Translations under genes and position numbers: made by a program | Assembly: GCA_009192285.1 (NCBI GenBank) | Contig: CM018603.1 | Coordinates: 3,340,588 to 3,404,587, forward strand | Direction: 5' to 3' | Source: Morchella semilibera | Taxonomy: Eukaryota; Ascomycota; Pezizomycetes; Pezizales; Morchellaceae | Length of the DNA stretch: 64,000 nucleotides | Part shown: piece by piece, positions 61,062 through 64,000 of the stretch | Layout of the letters: the number at the start of each line of letters is the position of its first letter | Position numbering within the stretch: position 1 is the stretch's first letter | Notes under the pieces: generated by a model | What the model saw: only the letters and a program-made list of their open reading frames with translations | Told to the model about the DNA's origin: nothing | The model's database searches: none

Positions 61062-61615
61062 TGTGACGGAGTAACCTGACACAAAATAGAGGATGACAAT
61101 AATGACACAGAAGGACTCGAGGAGCATAGCCTACGCGATTAGGAGACTGATGAAGCCAGAGGCAACACTGGGCAGGCACAAGCACAGGCACCAGCAAAGG
61201 CAAAGGCAAAGGCAAAGGCACAAGGACACAGAGCAGAGAGAGTGAGGGCCGGATGGACTTCAATGAGAACGATGAGAGGTACTATGAGTTTTCTTCTTAC
61301 AGAGGACAGGATCTTGAAGGAGAGGAACTATTGCTTGGAGATAGGAGTATATTCCTATGTGCTGAAATAACAGGAAGACGAGACACAGAGAAAAGAAAGA
61401 AAGAACTAAGGAAAACATCTATCCCCGCTATTTAACACCTCTCCTCCATCAGTCCGCTCGTATTCCTCCCTGCCATTTTGCTATTTACATCACAAATCAA
61501 TCACACCATCGAACCTCATAGAATTCAATGATGACACCCCCTCCTTAGCACACCCCTTCTTCGCTTAACAATACCGTATCTGTCCCGGCGTCTTGGCATC
61601 TGTCCCGACACTCCG
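61062..61615 (+). repeat. TGTGAC-ended repeat, copy B (left arm of a large inverted pair)
   Basis: The copy starts TGTGACGGAGTAACCTGACA. It contains an AAAGGC hexamer run (61194-61218) and an open frame MDFNENDERYYEF...ELRKTSIPAI. Copy C carries nearly the same frame in the other direction, so this is repeat sequence rather than a gene. Confidence 0.72.
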
Positions 61616-62214
61616 GTAAGCGATGCATAGTTGTGGTGGTTAGGGTAATGTTAAGCGAGAGCGGGGATCGCGAGGGGGAGGTTGTCGTCATTGAGTTCTA
61701 GGAGGTTCGATGGCGTGATGGATTAGTAATGTAGAATAACGGAGATGGTGGGGAGGATTACGAGGTGTGGTAGCGACGGGTTTCTATGGAGTTTTATAAG
61801 CGAAAGTGTGAGTCATAGCGGACTAGTGGAGGAGGTGTGTTAAATAGCGGGGATAGATGTTTTCCTTAGTTCTTTCTTTCTTTTCTCTCTGTCTCGTCTT
61901 CCTGTTATCTCGGTACATAGGAATCTACTCCTATTCCTAAGCCATAGCCTCTCGTACCACAGACTCGATCCTCTGACAAGAGGAAACTCATAGTATCTCT
62001 CATCGTTCCCGTTGAGGTCCATTCGGCCCTCACTCTCCCTGCTCTGTGCTCTTGTGCCCTTGCTCTTGCCTTTGCCTTCGCCGGTGCCTGTGCTTGTGCC
62101 TGCCCGGTGACGCCTCTGTCTTCGTCGGTCCTCTCGTCGCGTAGACTGTGCTCCTAGAGTCCTTCTGCATCATCATTGTCATCTTCTTCTTTGCGTTGGG
62201 GTTACTCCGTCACA
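61616..62214 (-). repeat. TGTGAC-ended repeat, copy C (right arm of the inverted pair)
   Basis: Read on the minus strand it starts TGTGACGGAGTAACCCCAAC at 62214 and follows copy B closely, with an intact matching frame MDLNGNDERYYEF...ELRKTSIPAI at 62022-61840. The two arms meet near 61616. Confidence 0.72.
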
Positions 62215-62275
62215 CTAAGACGAGACCATTCTCACTCGATTGGCACAGTCTGAGTTCCTCGCACCATAGTCTACC

Positions 62276-62596
62276 ATGACCCTTCCAGCTACCAATGCAT
62301 TTGATTATCAAAAGCTCCATACGGATCTCGAAGGGTTCTTTGTCGCTCACCCTGAAGTGGACCCCGCCGCAACGGAAGAAGCGAAGCAAGCGTATGCCCT
62401 CCTTCAAAGAGCGCACGGAGGGGTCCAGCAATATGCTGTCGACATTACCACTCATCACTCCAAAACAGAACAAGGCCGGGCCGAGTTCCATAAAGAAATC
62501 CAGGGACTACGGGCTAAGATTAAAAAGTTGCAAGAAGGAGTCAAAGGAGGTTTAGAGGAGCTCCACGACGATTTAACCAAGCCATCCAAGTCATAG
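62276..62596 (+). CDS. Small hypothetical protein next to the repeats
   Basis: An ORF of 106 aa starts MTLPATNAFDYQKLHTDLEG and is rich in Lys, Glu and Gln, with an amphipathic pattern near HKEIQGLRAKIKKLQEGVKG that could form a short coiled coil. I do not recognise a family. It sits between a repeat arm and a minisatellite, and may be part of a transposon or chance. No intron signals are needed. Confidence 0.35.
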   Translation: MTLPATNAFDYQKLHTDLEGFFVAHPEVDPAATEEAKQAYALLQRAHGGVQQYAVDITTHHSKTEQGRAEFHKEIQGLRAKIKKLQEGVKGGLEELHDDLTKPSKS

Positions 62597-63228
62597 AAAC
62601 TCCCCGAACCGGAGAAATACCGGCATGAGCAAGATTCAAACTCTCTCCAGAGGCTTGACTGGGTCTCCGGAGGCCGTTGCCAAGGCAATTACCCTCCCGT
62701 CTCTCCTAATAACCTCGCTAACCATTTGTTGCCTCCCGAGTCTCCCGATGGCCTCCCGAGCCTTCTAGAGAGTCTCCTGAGCCTTCTGTTACCCTCCTTA
62801 CCTCTCCTGACACCTCGCTAATTGTATGTAGCCTCCTGAGCCTTCTAGAGGGCTCCCTGAGCCTTCTGTTACCCTCCTCTCCTGACACCTCGCTAATTGT
62901 TTCTCGCCTCCCGAGCCTTCCAGAGGGCTTCCTGAGCCTTCCAGAGGGCTTCCGAGCTTTGATTAGTAAGTTTCGGAGGCCACCAACAACTTATTTTCAC
63001 GCAAAAAACATATACAGCTCTTTATGGCTACCCCGCCGCCCGGGAGCTTCTGGCCCTCTGCGCCTTTATAAGGGGTTCTGGAGCCCTCATGAGTCCCCGA
63101 TCTAGATCATATTGTTTCGTTTACTATCATGTTAATTTTATTCTAAATACATTCTATGCCAGCTGAAGTCACTCGAGCCTTTATGAAGGCCTCTTGTACC
63201 TTTCCCCAGGCCACCAGAGACATTGTCA
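62597..63228. other. Minisatellite and flanking non-coding sequence
   Basis: This stretch holds the three-unit minisatellite and the region after the stop codon of the transposon-type gene. It is rich in CCTCCCGAG and GAGGGCTCC words. No gene is seen. Confidence 0.5.
62689..62950 (+). repeat. Minisatellite, three units of 80-100 bp
   Basis: Units start with TTACCCTCC at 62689, 62789 and 62869. Each contains TCTCCT, CCTCGCTAA, a CCTCC(C/T)GAG word and CCTTC(T/C)AGAG. The first unit has an extra 20 bp. Confidence 0.7.
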
Positions 63229-64000
63229 CTATATATCGAATTCATTCCACGTTCTCAAATCTATCCTCGTGTTCACAAGCCATTGACCCTGTCCCAGCTC
63301 GAACAAATGAGCCATTCCCAAAACACTACTGATATTAACTACCCAAAACCTTTGCCGAGAGCGCCTCGCAACTCTAAGAAGACCGTGTGAGCCGTCTGGA
63401 AGACCCCTATCCTTGGCTTCCAGTAGCTCTACAAGACAAAGCTGATCTGTTTTCATCGATATACTGTCACGTATCTTGAATATTGCTCGTACAAGCCCTG
63501 GTAGGCGTCCCTGAAAGGCTCCCCACGGCTCCGTTGTGGCCACCTTAATCCATGCCCAATCATTTCGAGTCGACCTTTTCCTAAATAATGCCTCTCCCGT
63601 ACACCGTATATTGTGTATCTCGTAACTGTCAGGCTTCTGAAAAATTGATACTGGCACCTGTAGGCACTTAAAGCACCCCACCGGGCACTCCAGAAGGCTC
63701 AATAAGCCTTGTTCTCCCCGGTTCAGGCCCTGACCATATTCCGACACCGCTCTTGCTAGTGTTCTTCTATTGATTTTAATCATATCGGCGATATCAGATA
63801 ATATGTGGGGTCCACCGTCGGGGGTCGACATCCTAGGTTCCGGGTGTTTATCATCGTCTAGGAATCTTTCGTTTGTCCTTTGTGGGTCCTCGTTTTTGAA
63901 TACTTCCAACATGCCCCGGAGGCTCTCTCGATGGCTTGGGAGGCCCTCGTAATGTTCTGGAAGACTGACAACGATATCTTTTAGATTTAAGACCCGTATC
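63229..64000 (-). CDS. C-terminal part of a large transposon-type protein (5' end beyond window)
   Basis: The frame is open from 64000 down to a TAG at 63231-63229 (257 codons) without a needed intron. It ends RQRFWVVNISSVLGMAHLFE, GQGQWLVNTRIDLRTWNEFD. This pattern (a beta-type stretch, then AHL, then WLVN-x-RIDLRT(F/W)NE) is one I recall from the C-termini of many repeat-encoded fungal proteins linked to large DNA transposons. The N-terminal visible part, SLPEHYEGLPSHRESLRGML, resembles in composition the nearby minisatellite. No catalytic residues are in view, so the class cannot be fixed. Confidence 0.5.
   Translation of the reverse strand, partial: IRVLNLKDIVVSLPEHYEGLPSHRESLRGMLEVFKNEDPQRTNERFLDDDKHPEPRMSTPDGGPHILSDIADMIKINRRTLARAVSEYGQGLNRGEQGLLSLLECPVGCFKCLQVPVSIFQKPDSYEIHNIRCTGEALFRKRSTRNDWAWIKVATTEPWGAFQGRLPGLVRAIFKIRDSISMKTDQLCLVELLEAKDRGLPDGSHGLLRVARRSRQRFWVVNISSVLGMAHLFELGQGQWLVNTRIDLRTWNEFDI

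Noticed and set aside
60970-61263. A 97-codon minus-strand ORF as a complete protein
   Set aside because: Its first two thirds come from repeat copy B (Leu/Pro/Val from an AAAGGC run), and only the last 30 residues are a transposase tail.
61253-62022. Two similar 60-codon ORFs in opposite directions as a duplicated gene
   Set aside because: They lie inside the two arms of a repeat, and a third copy (near 60250-60410) does not keep the frame. Repeat identity explains the similarity.
1-64000. CRISPR arrays, bacterial operons or rRNA genes
   Set aside because: Genes are split by short introns, no regularly spaced repeats with unique spacers occur, and no rRNA-like sequence was seen.

Overview
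This is nuclear DNA of a filamentous ascomycete. The genes have short GT-AG introns (mostly 45-130 nt), several very small exons, and a typical fungal gene set: Sec24, Mkt1, Oac1, Swd2, SRP9/21, the Rnr small subunit, SamB/Mub1 and Dnf3. About sixteen genes in 64 kb, with repeat-rich spacers of 1-4 kb, is sparse for a euascomycete. It would suit a Pezizomycete (truffle, morel or cup-fungus relative), but that placement is inference.

Layout of 1-30 kb: the 5' end of SEC24 (-) runs off the left edge. Then come MKT1 (-), a 2-oxoglutarate/Fe(II) oxygenase (+), OAC1 (-), a cluster of TA-flanked miniature inverted-repeat elements, SWD2 (+), a WD40 protein ending in a zinc ribbon (-), a 3.6 kb spacer with another miniature element, a conserved fungal protein of unknown function (+), an OHCU decarboxylase (-), a gene usually labelled magnesium-chelatase-like (-), SRP9/21 (+) and a DUF4211 protein (-).

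Layout of 30-59 kb: a HAM1-like protein (+), the ribonucleotide reductase small subunit RNR2 with MCB sites upstream (+), the MYND-finger protein samB/MUB1 (-), a Dnf3-type P4-ATPase with an apparent one-base frameshift near its 3' end (+), a homeobox transcription factor (+) and a vacuolar SLC35F/YML018C-type transporter (-).

The last 4.7 kb is a nest of transposon debris: several copies of a TGTGAC-ended repeat in direct and inverted orientation, a Tc1/mariner transposase tail with its terminal repeat, a GC-rich minisatellite, and the C-terminal part of a large transposon-type protein running off the right edge.

The genes are housekeeping functions (secretion, protein targeting, mRNA fate, chromatin, nucleotide and purine metabolism, membrane lipid asymmetry) and do not form a cluster with one purpose. 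I rebuilt exon structures by hand from splice sites, reading-frame phase and remembered family motifs. Each model closes in frame except DNF3. I saw no convincing new multi-gene system. The best leads are the hairpin-forming miniature elements, the DNF3 frameshift, the very small exons, the dense TACATGTA palindrome in non-coding DNA, and the terminal transposon nest.
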